Shown here one piece after another: positions 51,834-58,403 of a stretch of DNA of 59,261 nt. The stretch lies in NCBI GenBank assembly GCA_021153265.1, contig JAGKTU010000002.1, positions 1 through 59,261 of the forward strand. The letters run 5' to 3'. The first letter of the stretch is position 1, and every line of letters starts with the position of its first letter. The notes under the pieces were generated by a model. The model was given only the letters and a program-made list of their open reading frames with translations. It did not search any database and was not told the origin of the DNA. The position numbers were made by a program, and so were the translations under genes. The stretch comes from Clostridia bacterium. GTDB taxonomy: Bacteria; Bacillota; Clostridia; Oscillospirales; Oscillospiraceae.

Positions 51834-53111
51834 CTAAAATTCCTTCGGAACCGGCTTTGTTACGCCGGTTCTTCTTGCCTTGTCCAGTCCGCCGGACATG
51901 TGTTCTCCCGGAGTCTGGGCAAACTTCGCCCGACGGATAATATCCTCGCCGAATTTATCCCGGAGGGCATCCACCGTCTCATCAAGGCGCATCTTCCGTT
52001 CGCACTGTTGCGGGGAAACCCCGGAGAAAAAATCGTACTGCTGATACGGCTCCCTGCTCAGCCGTGTCATCTGCACCCCAAGCTGCCGCAGGGGCGTGAT
52101 CCCATCCCACATCTCATCAAACACCCTGCAGGCCGCCTCAAAAATCTCACTGGTCACATTGGTGGCACCATGCAGCACCGACTGGTGGGAAAAGTGATGA
52201 AATTCGTTGGTCCTCAGATGTATGCTGATGCATCCGCCGCATTGACCGTCCTTGCGCATCCGCATAGCCACCGTCTCGCACAGACTCAGCAGCACCCGAT
52301 GTGCCTGCTCATGGGTCACAACGTCCTGTGCCGTGGTGGTGGCGTTTCCGTACCCCTTATTTTCCGCCGGTTCCGGCATCACCGCATCGGCGTTGCGCCC
52401 GTTGGCGAAATGCCAGATGGTCTCGCCATGCTTTCCCAGCCGCTTTTTCAGCACCTTCACATCCGCCTTCGCCAGTTCTCCGATGGTATAAATGCCCAGC
52501 ATTTTTAATTTCCGCTCCGTAGCCGCGCCCACCAGAAATAAATCCCGAACCGGCAGCGGCCAGAATTTGGCCTCCACCTCCTCCGGGAACAGGGTATGCA
52601 CTTTGTTAGGCTTTTCAAAATCTCCGGCCATTTTCGCCAACAGCTTGTTGCTGGAAATACCTACATTGACGGTAAAACCCAGCTCATCCCAGATTCGCTG
52701 CCGCATTTTTTCCGCCGCCAGCCGGGGACTTCCCCACAGCCGCTCCGTCCCGGTCATGTCCACCCAAGCCTCATCGATGGAATACTGTTCCACCGCCGGA
52801 CTGAACTGCCGCAGCATCTCCACGAAGTGCCGAGATGCTTCCACATACAGCTCGTAATCCGGCTGCACCACTACCAGATCCGGGCATTTTTCCAATGCCT
52901 GAAACAGGGGTTCTCCCGTCTGGATGCCGTATTTCTTTGCCGGGGTAGATTTCGCCAAAATGATGCTGTGCCGGGACTCCTTATCTCCTGCCACCACAGA
53001 AGGCACATCCCGAATATCCACTTTTTCTCCCAAAACCTTCACTTTATAAGCTGCCGTCCAGCTCAAAAATGCCGAATTGGCATCCACATGAAAGATCACC
53101 CTCTGCGCCAT
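51834..53111 (-). CDS. dinB: Y-family DNA polymerase (DinB/UmuC type)
   Basis: 425 aa. Palm motif FHVDANSAFLSWTAAY (about 7-22), the catalytic SIDEAWVDMT (about 103-112), a helix-hairpin-helix thumb and a C-terminal little-finger domain. Translesion synthesis is expected. The C-terminus lacks a clear beta-clamp QLxLF motif; the DFFSGVSPQQ segment (about 366) is the nearest. It starts one base after a 90-aa gene that carries the promoter, so the two are an operon, possibly damage-inducible. I saw no clear LexA box. Confidence 0.92.
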   Translation of the reverse strand: MAQRVIFHVDANSAFLSWTAAYKVKVLGEKVDIRDVPSVVAGDKESRHSIILAKSTPAKKYGIQTGEPLFQALEKCPDLVVVQPDYELYVEASRHFVEMLRQFSPAVEQYSIDEAWVDMTGTERLWGSPRLAAEKMRQRIWDELGFTVNVGISSNKLLAKMAGDFEKPNKVHTLFPEEVEAKFWPLPVRDLFLVGAATERKLKMLGIYTIGELAKADVKVLKKRLGKHGETIWHFANGRNADAVMPEPAENKGYGNATTTAQDVVTHEQAHRVLLSLCETVAMRMRKDGQCGGCISIHLRTNEFHHFSHQSVLHGATNVTSEIFEAACRVFDEMWDGITPLRQLGVQMTRLSREPYQQYDFFSGVSPQQCERKMRLDETVDALRDKFGEDIIRRAKFAQTPGEHMSGGLDKARRTGVTKPVPKEF

Positions 53112-53112
53112 A

Positions 53113-53385
53113 TCAATAAACCTTCCTTAGTAAGCACCATTTGTGGGTTCTGATGGTGTATTTCAATTCAAACAGCCACTTCTTTCCCTCCACCGTGGCC
53201 CGGCAGAGAAAAATCTGGGCTTCAATGCCCACATACTGCACCGGTTTGCTGCTGACCACTTCATCGATGTCCACCCGCATCAGTTGATGCCGTTCATCCT
53301 CCAGCCGCAGCCGCAGGGGTCGGATATCGCCCCCGGCAGAGCACATGGAGATCACATCCACCGGCGTATTGCATAGCTGCTGCAT
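53113..53385 (-). CDS. Small partner protein upstream of dinB, unknown
   Basis: 90 aa, from the ATG at 53385 with GAAGGTGG upstream. It starts MQQLCNTPVDVIS and has a small beta-rich pattern (PLRLRLEDERHQLMRVD...FELKYTIRTHKWCLL). No domain is recognised. It is one base from dinB and shares its promoter, as small YolD-like proteins do with Y-family polymerases, but I see no sequence proof of that family. Confidence 0.75.
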   Translation of the reverse strand: MQQLCNTPVDVISMCSAGGDIRPLRLRLEDERHQLMRVDIDEVVSSKPVQYVGIEAQIFLCRATVEGKKWLFELKYTIRTHKWCLLRKVY

Positions 53386-53415
53386 ACCGCTGTACCACCT
53401 TCCCTCGTTTGTTTT

Positions 53416-53444
53416 ATTATAGCACATTCGTTCGGTAATAGCAA
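53416..53444 (-). promoter_or_regulatory. Promoter of the 90-aa gene-dinB operon
   Basis: TTGCTA (53439-53444), 17-base spacer, consensus TATAAT (53416-53421) on the minus strand. It lies back to back with the divergent GNAT promoter 15 bases on. Confidence 0.8.
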
Positions 53445-53458
53445 GAGGAATTTGGTGG

Positions 53459-53487
53459 TTGCCCCCCCCGTTCCGGTCTGGTATAAT
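53459..53487 (+). promoter_or_regulatory. Promoter of the GNAT-HAD-VOC operon
   Basis: TTGCCC (53459-53464), 17-base spacer with a run of eight C (starting in the -35), consensus TATAAT (53482-53487), 21 bases before the ATG. The C-run length could vary and change spacing. Confidence 0.7.
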
Positions 53488-53508
53488 AAGCTTGTTGGAG
53501 GTGATTGG

Positions 53509-54009
53509 ATGATCAAGCTGCGAAAAATCGAACCTAAAGATCAAGAACGAGTGCTGGATATTCTGACAGATGACGTCGGAAAACAGACCTATATGCTCCC
53601 GGATTTTATCAATCGAAATGACGCGATCCCCCTCTTCCTCCGACTGTCCGCCATGTCGGACGATCCCAGCGTATATGTCCGTGCCATCGATCTGAATGGT
53701 TCCTTGATTGGTTTTCTGAATCACACAGAACTCCAGCCAGATGCCATCGAGCTGGGTTATATCATCCATCCCGACTTCCGCCATAAAGGATACATGACCC
53801 AAGCCCTCAAGTTGGCCATCGGGGAACTGTTTGCCATGGGTTACCGGAACATTCTGACCGGTGCATTCTCCTGCAATGCAGCCAGCATTCGGGTTATGGA
53901 AAAATGTGCAATGATGCGCCAGCAGCGGCTGGAATCCATAGAATACAGAGGACAGACCCACGAATGCGTGTACTATTCCATCCGAAATCAGGAGGAAACC
54001 AAATGCTGA
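53509..54009 (+). CDS. GNAT-family N-acetyltransferase (RimJ/RimL-like)
   Basis: 166 aa from the ATG at 53509 (GGAGGTG upstream). IELGYIIHPDFRHKGYMTQAL (about 82-102) is motif A with the acetyl-CoA loop, and SCNAASIRVMEKCAM is motif B of the RimJ/RimL type. Substrate unknown. The stop overlaps the start of the HAD gene (ATGCTGA), so translation is coupled. Confidence 0.9.
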   Translation: MIKLRKIEPKDQERVLDILTDDVGKQTYMLPDFINRNDAIPLFLRLSAMSDDPSVYVRAIDLNGSLIGFLNHTELQPDAIELGYIIHPDFRHKGYMTQALKLAIGELFAMGYRNILTGAFSCNAASIRVMEKCAMMRQQRLESIEYRGQTHECVYYSIRNQEETKC

Positions 54010-54674
54010 AATATCCCTGCCTTGTTCTTGATCACGACGATACCGTGGTGCAGACATTAAAAACCTTGAGTTATCCCTTCTGGTGTCTGGAGTTGGAGCA
54101 ATTCCGCCCGGGAAAGTTTATGAGTCGATCTGACTTCGTAATGCAATGCTACCACTTGGGCTTTGCGGATATGTGCCGGAAAACGTTTCATTTTACCGAG
54201 GAGGAGTTGGAGCTGGAACATACTCAGTGGATGGCATACATCATGCAGAATATTCCCGATCCCTTTCCCGGAATGGATAGGATCATCCACCGCCAGAAGG
54301 CGGAAGGCGGTATGCTCTTCGTGGTGAGCCATTCCCATGCGGATAATATCAGCAGGGACTATGCCGCCCATTTCGGTCTCCAGCCCGACGGTATTTACGG
54401 CTGGGAGCGGCCGTCTCATGAGAGAAAACCCAATCTCTTCCCATTGCAGGACATCATGGCAAAACATGGTTTCCGGCCGGATGAAATCCTTGTGGTGGAC
54501 GATATGCAGCTTGCCTGCCAGATGGCTGATCCGCTGGGTGTGCAAGTAGCCTTTGCCGGATGGGATGATATGAGCATTCCTGAACAGCGGCAGGACATGG
54601 AAGCACGCTGCGCCTATACCTTCCATTCAACTGAAGAGCTGGAAAGCTTCCTCTTTGGGGAGGGATTGGAGTGA
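54003..54674 (+). CDS. HAD-superfamily hydrolase
   Basis: 223 aa. DxD nucleophile motif LDHDDTVV (Asp10, Asp12), VVSHS threonine/serine motif (about 109), Lys in HERKPN (about 139) and VDDMQLACQMA, the acidic motif IV (about 165). A helical cap lies between, as in phosphoglycolate-type HADs. It overlaps both neighbours by a few bases. Small-molecule phosphatase inferred. Confidence 0.9.
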   Translation: MLKYPCLVLDHDDTVVQTLKTLSYPFWCLELEQFRPGKFMSRSDFVMQCYHLGFADMCRKTFHFTEEELELEHTQWMAYIMQNIPDPFPGMDRIIHRQKAEGGMLFVVSHSHADNISRDYAAHFGLQPDGIYGWERPSHERKPNLFPLQDIMAKHGFRPDEILVVDDMQLACQMADPLGVQVAFAGWDDMSIPEQRQDMEARCAYTFHSTEELESFLFGEGLE

Positions 54675-55054
54675 AAATCGAGCATATCGCCCTGTATGTC
54701 CATGACCTGGAGGGCGCAAAAGATTTTTTCTGCCGTTATTTCGGTGCTAAGGCCAATGACGGCTACCACAACCGCCGCACCGACTTCCGCTCCTATTTTC
54801 TGACCTTCGACGATGGCACCCGGCTGGAGATCATGCACAAGCCTGCCTTGGAAGATCCGGAAAAGATCCCAAACCGTACCGGCTATATCCATCTGGCATT
54901 CAGCACCGGCAGTCGCGAAACAGTCGATTCCCTCACCATTCAGCTTGCCACCGACGGCTATCCTACCCTCAGCGGCCCCAGAACCACCGGCGACGGCTAT
55001 TATGAGAGCTGTGTGCTGGGATTTGAGGGTAATCTGATAGAAATCACCGTTTAA
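54671..55054 (+). CDS. Glyoxalase/VOC-family protein
   Basis: 127 aa from GTG at 54671, overlapping the HAD stop (GTGA). It starts MKIEHIALYVHDLEGAK, with the first metal His5 and a Glu in the strand TRLEIMH. A second half has YIHLAFSTG with His and the final FEGNLIEITV with Glu: the two beta-alpha-beta-beta-beta modules and four-ligand pattern of VOC enzymes. Specific reaction unknown. Confidence 0.9.
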   Translation: MKIEHIALYVHDLEGAKDFFCRYFGAKANDGYHNRRTDFRSYFLTFDDGTRLEIMHKPALEDPEKIPNRTGYIHLAFSTGSRETVDSLTIQLATDGYPTLSGPRTTGDGYYESCVLGFEGNLIEITV

Positions 55055-55101
55055 CACCCTTGACAGGTGTGTTATAATACTATTTAGCAAACGCACAGGA
55101 G

Positions 55102-55575
55102 GTGAGCGATCTGGAAAAGCAATCCGTCAAAGTCATGTCCCGAAACCGGGAGGCCTACCACGAGTATTTCGTAGAGGAAGAATTCGAAGCCGGTATTGAG
55201 CTGATGGGCACCGAAGTCAAGTCCATTCGTGCAGGCACATTAAATCTGAAAGATGCCTGGTGCGGCATCAAGAACGGCGAGATTATCCTAAACCAGATGC
55301 ACATCTCCCCCTACGACCACGGAAACCGTTTCAATCCTGATCCTCGCCGCCCCCGCCGCCTGCTGATGCACAAGCGGGAGATCATGCGCCTGTTCGGCAA
55401 GGTGAAGCAGGACGGCTATTCCCTCATCCCCCTGTCAGTCTATTTCAAGGGCAGCCGGGTGAAGGTCAACGTAGGCCTGTGCAAAGGCAAAAAGCTGTAT
55501 GACAAAAGACAAGCCGCGGCGGAGCGCGATGCCAAGCGCCAGATCGACCGGGCTATGAAGGAGAGATTCAGATGA
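55102..55575 (+). CDS. smpB: SsrA-binding protein SmpB
   Basis: 157 aa as given; OB-fold with NREAYHEYFVEEEFEAGIEL, GTEVKSIRAG and a basic C-terminal tail (KRQIDRAMKERFR) that enters the ribosomal mRNA channel. The start is uncertain: GTG at 55102 overlaps the AGGAGG site, a CTG at 55111 would have ideal spacing, and the first ATG (55135) would remove residues usual in the family. It works with tmRNA, which lies only ~590 bases downstream. An extended -10 (TGTTATAAT near 55070) may be its promoter. Confidence 0.95.
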   Translation: MSDLEKQSVKVMSRNREAYHEYFVEEEFEAGIELMGTEVKSIRAGTLNLKDAWCGIKNGEIILNQMHISPYDHGNRFNPDPRRPRRLLMHKREIMRLFGKVKQDGYSLIPLSVYFKGSRVKVNVGLCKGKKLYDKRQAAAERDAKRQIDRAMKERFR

Positions 55576-56108
55576 ACCCTACATTTAAGATCACCATGGA
55601 AAACGGCGGCGTCATTGAAGGCGAGCTGTACCCCGAGAAGGCACCCCAAAGTGTCGCCAACTTCATCGATCTGGCCAATCACAACTACTATGACGGCCTG
55701 ATCTTCCACCGCGTCATCCCCGGTTTCATGATCCAGGGCGGCTGCCCCGAAGGCACCGGCATGGGCGGCCCCGGCTACTGCATCAAGGGCGAGTTTTTCT
55801 TCAACGGCATCAAGAACGACTTAAAGCATAAGCGCGGCGTTCTGTCCATGGCCCGTTCCTCCTCCCCCAACTCTGCAGGCTCCCAGTTCTTCATCATGCA
55901 TCAGGATGCCAAGCACTTAGACGGCCAGTACGCCGCTTTCGGTAAGGTCACTTCCGGCATGGACGTTGTGGATGCCATCGCAAAGGTTCAGACCAACCGT
56001 CAGGACCGTCCTCTGACCGAGCAGAAGATCGCCTCCATCACCGTAGAAACCAACGGCGCACAGCTGGCTGAGCTGAAGAAGCTCCCCGATCCCTACGGCA
56101 GATTCTAA
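55572..56108 (+). CDS. Cyclophilin-type peptidyl-prolyl isomerase
   Basis: 178 aa, no signal peptide, so cytoplasmic. FHRVIPGFMIQGG (about 48-60) with the active-site Arg, SMARSSSPNSAGSQFFI (about 95-111) and DGQYAAFGKV (about 117) are the cyclophilin core. It overlaps smpB by four bases (ATGA) and precedes tmRNA. The link of a folding helper to trans-translation is genomic only. Confidence 0.95.
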   Translation: MNPTFKITMENGGVIEGELYPEKAPQSVANFIDLANHNYYDGLIFHRVIPGFMIQGGCPEGTGMGGPGYCIKGEFFFNGIKNDLKHKRGVLSMARSSSPNSAGSQFFIMHQDAKHLDGQYAAFGKVTSGMDVVDAIAKVQTNRQDRPLTEQKIASITVETNGAQLAELKKLPDPYGRF

Positions 56109-56117
56109 TCAAACATA

Positions 56118-56138
56118 CAGGGGCGCACAGCGCCCCTG
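56118..56138 (+). other. GC-rich hairpin between cyclophilin gene and tmRNA
   Basis: Perfect 9-bp stem (56118-56126 with 56130-56138) with a 3-base loop and no U-run. It may end or process the smpB-cyclophilin message before tmRNA. No separate tmRNA promoter is obvious between it and 56162. Confidence 0.55.
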
Positions 56139-56161
56139 ACACCAACTCTCACCTCATCTAT

Positions 56162-56509
56162 GGGGCCGTACTGGTTTCGACGGGGGTAGTGAGGCTGGAT
56201 AAGCGGGCCGTGGCACCTGACCACGATAAAACGGGTACTTTCTAAAATTAACTGACAACAATACTGTTGCGCTGGCTGCCTAATTAGGCGCCCATCCGCC
56301 CCGGAAGGTCTACGAGCCGGGCTCGGGTGTGATTTGAGTAGAGCCCGTGCGTATGGTAAGCTTTGCCCATACCACGCATCATGAAGCTACTAATTCCCAT
56401 AGGGTGTTTGTTCCCGATGGGATGAGGGAATGTAAATAACAAACTGCGCCCGGAGAAAGTCTTGTCAAGTTGCCTTCGGACACGGGTTCAAATCCCGTCG
56501 GCTCCACCA
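56162..56509 (+). ncRNA. ssrA: Transfer-messenger RNA (tmRNA)
   Basis: 348 nt. 5' GGGGCCG and 3' CGGCTCC form the acceptor stem with the G3-U70 alanine determinant, followed by encoded CCA; the T-arm has GTTCAAATC. The tag reading frame runs 56254-56283: GAC AAC AAT ACT GTT GCG CTG GCT GCC TAA. This gives A-DNNTVALAA on stalled proteins if GAC is the resume codon. It tags and frees stalled ribosomes with SmpB. Confidence 0.97.
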
Positions 56510-56510
56510 T

Positions 56511-56543
56511 AAAAAAGCACCACCTGTTAGGTGGTGCTTTTTT
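56511..56543 (+). terminator. Terminator of tmRNA
   Basis: A 15-bp perfect stem (56511-56525 with 56529-56543) with an A-run before and a T-run in its 3' arm, starting two bases after the tmRNA CCA end. Confidence 0.9.
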
Positions 56544-56572
56544 ATGGTAGACAGGGATTTGAAAAACTTAAT

Positions 56573-56654
56573 GCAACAGACCGGTGGTCTGTTGCTTGCC
56601 GCCAGACTCGATGGCGGCAACACCATAATTTTCATTCCCTGTTGGAATGAAAAT
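56573..56654. repeat. Three consecutive perfect hairpins
   Basis: Three stem-loops in 82 bases: 10 bp (56573-56582 with 56586-56595), 9 bp (56596-56604 with 56612-56620, directly abutting the first), and 11 bp (56628-56638 with 56644-56654). None has a mismatch or a U-run. There is no gene here. They stand between tmRNA and a copy of a tRNA/tmRNA 3' end. The gap 56544-56796 otherwise holds only the terminator and promoter listed. Confidence 0.7.
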
Positions 56655-56655
56655 G

Positions 56656-56681
56656 CAAATCGATTCCCCTCGACTCCACCA
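56656..56681 (+). other. Imperfect copy of a tRNA/tmRNA 3' end (attachment-site-like)
   Basis: It ends TCCCCTCGACTCCACCA (56665-56681). The tmRNA 3' end is TCCCGTCGGCTCCACCA, and the tRNA-Ala end is also close (about 19 of 23 positions). There is no tRNA body in front of it, so it looks like the far-side copy left by a site-specific integration, or a decayed tRNA end. No integrase gene is present in the window. Confidence 0.6.
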
Positions 56682-56686
56682 AATAA

Positions 56687-56730
56687 GACCGATCATTTTG
56701 ATACGAGAAGTATCTAATGGTCGTTCTTTT
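56687..56730 (+). terminator. Two-tier hairpin, unit copy A
   Basis: Outer stem GACC/GGTC (56687-56690 with 56719-56722) and inner GATAC/GTATC (56700-56704 with 56710-56714), then a T-rich tail. The hairpin at 57380-57426 has the same inner stem at identical spacing and covarying outer pairs. Confidence 0.65.
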
Positions 56731-56742
56731 CGCTGTTGAATG

Positions 56743-56797
56743 TTGAATTTCCACTCGCACGTGATATAATTAGTTAGACAAACTTGAATTTGACAAG
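56743..56797 (+). promoter_or_regulatory. Promoter and shared-type leader of the AT-rich GNAT gene
   Basis: TTGAAT (56743-56748), 16-base spacer, extended -10 TGATATAAT (-10 at 56765-56770). The leader has CTTGAATTTGACAAG (56783-56797), a 4-bp stem matching the CTCG/CGAG stem before the gene at 34100, eighteen bases from the -10 start. Confidence 0.75.
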
Positions 56798-56809
56798 GAT
56801 GTGATTTTC

Positions 56810-57259
56810 ATGAAATTAGAAAATGCAGAATTGGAAAATATCGAAAGAATCGTGGCTATATCAAAGGCTGCGTTTGATAGTGATGTTGATGTTGGTGCTT
56901 CCGAACCAGATGGACCTCCTGATTATGATTCTATTGCATGGCACATTCAGATGAAAAGAGAAGGACATTTACTTCAGGCGGTCATAGATGGAGAAATCGT
57001 TGGTGGCGCAATTCTATTTTTGGACAAAGATGGTGAAACATTGTACGTTGGTAGAATATTTATAGACCCAGTCCACTATCAGAAGGGATATGGCCTTTCA
57101 TTGATGAAAATGGTGGAGAACTACTATTCTGGTATCAAGAAAATCAAACTTGATACACCGCTTTGGAATGTTAGAACAAATGCTTTTTATACAAAGCTGG
57201 GTTATTGTGAAGTGAGACGGGATGAGGGGTTTGCTCACTATCAAAAAGAATTAGATTGA
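56810..57259 (+). CDS. GNAT acetyltransferase, AT-rich accessory gene
   Basis: 149 aa from the ATG at 56810 (AAGGATGTG upstream). It has IFIDPVHYQKGYGLSLMKM (about 86-104), a GNAT motif A in which the usual RGxG loop is QKGYG, and AFYTKLGYCEVRRDEGFAHY at the end, resembling motif B. It is much more AT-rich than the acetyltransferase genes at 40851 and 53509. Single-gene unit with own promoter and leader behind tmRNA. Recent acquisition is likely; substrate unknown. Confidence 0.85.
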   Translation: MKLENAELENIERIVAISKAAFDSDVDVGASEPDGPPDYDSIAWHIQMKREGHLLQAVIDGEIVGGAILFLDKDGETLYVGRIFIDPVHYQKGYGLSLMKMVENYYSGIKKIKLDTPLWNVRTNAFYTKLGYCEVRRDEGFAHYQKELD

Positions 57260-57285
57260 CCAATTCCAATTTATCCAACTGATTC

Positions 57286-57349
57286 ATGGTTTCACTTATG
57301 CATCTATGGTTTCATTTTTACGCGAAACCTTTTGAAATCCTATGAAACC
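57286..57349. repeat. Cluster of four GGTTTC repeats, two in each orientation
   Basis: ATGGTTTCA occurs at 57286-57294 and 57306-57314, and its inverse GAAACC at 57324-57329 and TGAAACC at 57343-57349. The spacing is about 20 bases each time. Such a set could be binding sites or a folded RNA. There is no coding sense here; the whole gap 57260-57489 otherwise has only a terminator and promoter. Confidence 0.55.
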
Positions 57350-57379
57350 GTATCATTTTTATCAACTGCTTTCAAATTA

Positions 57380-57426
57380 GGTCGATTGTTTTGATACCAT
57401 CGGTATTGATGCTATCGGCCTTTTTT
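57380..57426 (+). terminator. Two-tier hairpin, unit copy B
   Basis: Outer stem GGTCGAT/ATCGGCC (57380-57386 with 57414-57420, one G-U pair), inner GATAC/GTATT (57393-57397 with 57403-57407), then six T. Same design as 56687-56730. It would end transcription from the GNAT gene before the next promoter. Confidence 0.7.
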
Positions 57427-57448
57427 GTAGCATTTTGAAATTGGATAT

Positions 57449-57480
57449 GATATAAATAATTAGACATACTTGAATTTGAC
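57449..57480 (+). promoter_or_regulatory. Extended -10 and shared-type leader of the 272-aa gene
   Basis: TGATATAAA with the -10 at 57451-57456; a -35 is not clear. The leader CTTGAATTTGAC (57469-57480) lies 18 bases from the -10 start, exactly as before the gene at 56810. The 3' half of the small stem is not conserved here. Confidence 0.65.
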
Positions 57481-57489
57481 GGTGATAAT

Positions 57490-58308
57490 ATGCTGATAAA
57501 AATAGGCGATTTTGAATGCAGTCAAGTATGGGATGGGGTGTTTTATAAGAAACTCTCCAATTACCCAGAGGTATCTGATTGGGAAATCAGAACTATCATT
57601 GAGTTCATAGAATATGAAAAGAAATACGGAAGAATCTGTGACATCGAATGTGATAACGAAATCACATTGCAGACACTTTTGACTGGCATTGAGCAAAAAG
57701 AAGCCTATCTTTCTGCACCTCTCCCCAAACTTCTGACGGAATGTACTGCTTGTCGATACAGAAAAGGTTGTGTAACTGATTTCGTGTGCCACACCACATC
57801 TGTTGACAACGCAATCAAGATTTTTCAGTGTGGAAAGTTGTTGTCAGCACGAAAAGCACGGAAAGTTCCCGTTGAGATACTGATGAGTGAGAGCCGAAAT
57901 GCCGCCAATGACCCTGCTGATTTCTTTGAATATATCATGTTTGCATGGGGCAACTGTCAAGCAGGAGACCGATTGGTTATGGAGCGCAGCTTGGGACGTT
58001 TTCCGGATGATCATGATTTAAGCATCGGCTTCAATCCGGGGGTACGGTTTTATTTCCAATATGAGCAGTTACGTACACATCCGAATGCTATATATGATGG
58101 CGTTCTGCCTATGAAAGTCAAGGATGAAGTCATTCTCGACGATTGGGTTTTCAAAATCGTGATACCAATGAAATTAAAGACCATTCTTGAGCCATATATA
58201 CCAAGCAACTTGACAGATCGAATTATCTATGTGGAAAACGATTGCAAAGATATTTGGGATTGGTCTGAAAAAGTATACAGGATCGTTGAGCAAATTACAG
58301 TTATCTAA
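57490..58308 (+). CDS. Unknown protein with ADP-ribosyltransferase-like block, accessory
   Basis: 272 aa, AT-rich, not recognised. The first ~80 residues read as a separate domain (VWDGVFYKKLSNYPEVSDWE). From about residue 85 a cysteine pair (CTACRYRKGC) leads to VCHTTSVDNAIKIFQCGKLLSA, a pattern like the NAD-binding start of DarT/RNA 2'-phosphotransferase-type ADP-ribosyltransferases (H-T, then I..x.G.L.S). ERSLGRF and a late DEVILDDWVF could supply the other residues. This is inference from motif shape only. RBS GGTGA is five bases before the ATG. No antitoxin-like partner is adjacent. Confidence 0.65.
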   Translation: MLIKIGDFECSQVWDGVFYKKLSNYPEVSDWEIRTIIEFIEYEKKYGRICDIECDNEITLQTLLTGIEQKEAYLSAPLPKLLTECTACRYRKGCVTDFVCHTTSVDNAIKIFQCGKLLSARKARKVPVEILMSESRNAANDPADFFEYIMFAWGNCQAGDRLVMERSLGRFPDDHDLSIGFNPGVRFYFQYEQLRTHPNAIYDGVLPMKVKDEVILDDWVFKIVIPMKLKTILEPYIPSNLTDRIIYVENDCKDIWDWSEKVYRIVEQITVI

Positions 58309-58346
58309 TCCCGCCTATTTTTTCGTACAAATTCTTTCGACCCCCC

Positions 58347-58377
58347 TTGACACTGACGTTACGTCATAGTATATACT
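58347..58377 (+). promoter_or_regulatory. MerR-type promoter with 19-bp spacer and operator dyad
   Basis: TTGACA (58347-58352), 19-base spacer, TATACT (58372-58377). The spacer holds the perfect 13-base dyad TGACGTTACGTCA (58354-58366). The over-long spacer and central dyad are the hallmark of MerR-activated promoters, so the downstream regulator probably controls itself. The start point would fall at the AGGAGG (58384-58389). Confidence 0.92.
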
Positions 58378-58403
58378 CCTCTTAGGAGGTGATCATTACG
58401 AAA

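Noticed and set aside
53386..54057. Extension of the 90-aa gene upstream to 314 codons
   Set aside because: The extension is antisense to a good GNAT gene and crosses a clear promoter; the ATG at 53385 has its own ribosome site.
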